From: Candidatus Sabulitectum sp.
Lineage (GTDB): Bacteria > Fermentibacterota > Fermentibacteria > Fermentibacterales > JCC-6
Assembly: GCA_023136985.1 (NCBI GenBank)
Contig: JAGLQD010000321.1
Location: forward strand, 1-7,141
DNA length: 7,141 nucleotides
Direction: 5' to 3'
Made by a program: the position numbers and the translations under genes. Positions within the stretch are counted from its first letter, which is position 1. Each line of letters starts with the position of its first letter. The notes below the pieces were generated by a model, which did no database searches, had not been told where the DNA came from, and worked only from the letters and a program-made list of their open reading frames with translations. Positions 5,850 through 7,141 of the stretch are shown here, piece after piece.

Positions 5850-7141
5850 CTGAGTTACAGGGCCTCTGATCGATTCCCAGGAATCGTCTCTGTAGCCTAA
5901 GATAGTTTGAAAATGGCTTGGGCTGAGAACACCCTCCACATCAGGAAACGCGTCGTGAACCAGGCTTAATACAATTGCATTCTGATAACGGTTTTCTCTG
6001 TATATGACCACGAGCTGATCAATTCCGCTTGGGATCAGCCACAGCGCAACTTCACGCATCAACTCGATCCGTGCACCGCTTTCCTCTGGATGAAGAAGAA
6101 CAAGAACCCGTACGCTGGTTGTATCGTGATAAACAAGAAGAACACCGTCATCCACAACGATGGGAATAGAGGAAGCAATCAATTCCAACTGGCCGAAAAG
6201 AAATTCGCTTTCCGTAACCGGGATATCTGCATCCACATCAGTGGGAGTTGTCTGATGAAAACTGATGGGTTCACTGTTCTCGCCAGGTGTGCAGTCTGCA
6301 GGAAGAACAAGAGACATCACGCCATACGGGTCTTCAATTTCAATGGAATCAACAGGAGTTGAAGTGGAATCTGATTGATCTTCAGCGATAAGTGTTGAGT
6401 CTGCAGGTGTATCTGATGCCACAAGGATTGAATCTGCAGAAGTTAACTCGACTGCTGAAGAATCAGCATCGGCATCTGCAGCCTCATTAGCATATACTTT
6501 TTCACCAAAAAGCCCCATTGGATCCAGAAAGTAAAAAACAGCAGCAAGAGCAAGAACAAAGAGTACAACAGCAGCAACTATTCTGCCTGTGGCGGATTTC
6601 TGCTCTTCGGCTTTTTCCGCGTGCTCTTCTTCGGTATCGAATTCAATGCCTTCCTGAGAGTCGGTGCCCATTCCTTCATTAACCCTGTCAACTGTTTTAC
6701 CTTCATTCGCACAGTGATTGCACACATGAGCGATTCTATCAAAGCAGGTCCTGCATGTAAGCTCGCTGCATGTTCTACACGGTGCAAGTCTTTCTCCGTC
6801 AGTGGGAGTTCTTCCGCAGATATGACACCTGTTCGTTGCAAGTATTTCCTCACTTGCTGTTGTTATGATGATTGTTTCTTCATCATCTTCATCATCTTCA
6901 TCATCAACATCTTCTTCTTTCTCCTTGACATCAACATCAGAATCGTTCTCAATAGCTTGATCCGCATAATCATGCATGTTGTCTACAACTACAGTATCCT
7001 CCGACTCTTTTTCGTCTTCGACTGACGAGCCATCGGATTTGACTTCATCCACCTTTTCCTCATCAGTTGTTTTCTCGGGAATTGTTCCATCCTCAAGCCT
7101 TGGGAGCAGATCGATATAAGGGTACAGGTCTTTCTGAATTA
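5829..7141 (-). CDS. Membrane-anchored protein with FYVE-like eight-cysteine zinc finger (5' end open)
   Basis: I do not recognise this protein as a whole. Numbered from an internal GTG at 7052, residues 1-70 are very acidic (DVDDEDDEDDEE near 49-59). Residues 76-114 hold four CxxC pairs (C76/C79, C92/C95, C100/C103, C111/C114), a cross-brace-like zinc finger. Residues 157-176 are one hydrophobic helix. Residues 188-240 are a Ser/Asp/Thr/Ala-rich linker, and 241-407 look like a globular alpha/beta domain. The likely topology is zinc finger in the cytoplasm and C-terminus outside. It ends with TAG, 36 bases before topA, so co-transcription is likely. The start is uncertain. GTG 7052 has a GAGG five bases upstream, but the frame stays open to the window edge with protein-like sequence (IQKDLYPYIDLLPRLEDG), and the GAGG falls in Asp-Glu-Glu-Lys codons. 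I therefore annotate it as 5'-partial. Function unknown; membrane-linked sensing or scaffolding is only a guess. Confidence 0.8.
   Translation of the reverse strand, partial: IQKDLYPYIDLLPRLEDGTIPEKTTDEEKVDEVKSDGSSVEDEKESEDTVVVDNMHDYADQAIENDSDVDVKEKEEDVDDEDDEDDEETIIITTASEEILATNRCHICGRTPTDGERLAPCRTCSELTCRTCFDRIAHVCNHCANEGKTVDRVNEGMGTDSQEGIEFDTEEEHAEKAEEQKSATGRIVAAVVLFVLALAAVFYFLDPMGLFGEKVYANEAADADADSSAVELTSADSILVASDTPADSTLIAEDQSDSTSTPVDSIEIEDPYGVMSLVLPADCTPGENSEPISFHQTTPTDVDADIPVTESEFLFGQLELIASSIPIVVDDGVLLVYHDTTSVRVLVLLHPEESGARIELMREVALWLIPSGIDQLVVIYRENRYQNAIVLSLVHDAFPDVEGVLSPSHFQTILGYRDDSWESIRGPVTQWLSNME
6525..6584 (-). other. Transmembrane segment
   Basis: Residues 157-176 (counted from GTG 7052) form an unbroken hydrophobic run, RIVAAVVLFVLALAAVFYFL. 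It follows a charged Glu/Lys-rich stretch with an arginine at its start, and acidic/Ser-rich sequence comes after it. It is too far from the N-terminus to be a cleaved signal peptide, so it is read as a single-pass anchor with the N-terminus inside. Confidence 0.85.
6711..6827 (-). other. Cross-brace-type zinc-finger domain (C8)
   Basis: The domain lies within the membrane-anchored protein. The cysteine spacing is C-x2-C-x12-C-x2-C-x4-C-x2-C-x7-C-x2-C. The first six positions match the spacing of eukaryotic FYVE fingers (C-x2-C-x12-C-x2-C-x4-C-x2-C), though the basic R(R/K)HHCR patch that binds phosphoinositide is absent. RING-like, B-box-like or paired zinc-ribbon folds are equally possible. 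Binding of two zinc ions is inferred from the eight cysteines. Confidence 0.7.
6878..6904. repeat. 9-bp tandem repeat, three perfect copies
   Basis: The unit CTTCATCAT (plus strand) occurs three times head to tail. On the coding minus strand it encodes the repeating Asp-Asp-Glu core of the acidic region. Since the unit is a multiple of three, copy-number change would alter the length of the acidic tract without shifting the frame. Confidence 0.9.

Noticed and set aside
6578..6853. A 91-codon minus-strand frame overlapping the zinc-finger gene.
   Set aside because: It is an out-of-frame reading of the zinc-finger and acidic region. The cysteine pairs and transmembrane helix make sense only in the longer frame.

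Overview
The window is almost solidly coding, all on the minus strand, and looks like the middle of one operon read from the high-coordinate end to the low-coordinate end. The order of transcription is: an unrecognised membrane-anchored zinc-finger protein (5' end open at the window edge), topA (DNA topoisomerase I), a XerC/D-type tyrosine recombinase, and a large polytopic DUF2723-family protein that runs off the low-coordinate edge. The only non-coding gap is 36 bases before topA. The other junctions overlap by 22 and 4 bases. I saw no RNA gene, mobile element, CRISPR array, factor-independent terminator or convincing promoter.

Organism: a bacterium of moderate G+C content. The DUF2723 protein carries the long soluble C-terminal region and the NGDNDTFPLW motif that I associate with Bacteroidota and related FCB-group lineages. 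GTG and TTG starts and tight overlaps are common here. My best inference is an uncultured FCB-type or candidate-phylum bacterium. This rests on family knowledge, not on a search.

Region by region: 5829-7141 encodes an acidic, low-complexity N-terminal part, an eight-cysteine cross-brace-like zinc finger, one transmembrane helix, a Ser/Asp/Thr-rich linker with degenerate repeats, and an unrecognised C-terminal domain predicted to lie outside the cytoplasm. 3594-5792 is a complete type IA topoisomerase with four cysteine zinc motifs. 2725-3615 is a complete Xer recombinase with all catalytic residues. 1-2728 encodes 909 residues of a GT-C-fold-like membrane protein of the DUF2723/TMEM260 type. 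It has no entry in the supplied ORF list, probably because it has no stop inside the window.

How they fit together: topA next to xerC is a known bacterial gene order (in Bacillus, topA-trmFO-xerC-hslVU), so the two middle genes form a chromosome-maintenance pair. The two flanking envelope-associated genes are lineage-specific additions. The zinc-finger protein is the least explained item and the best candidate for something undescribed.
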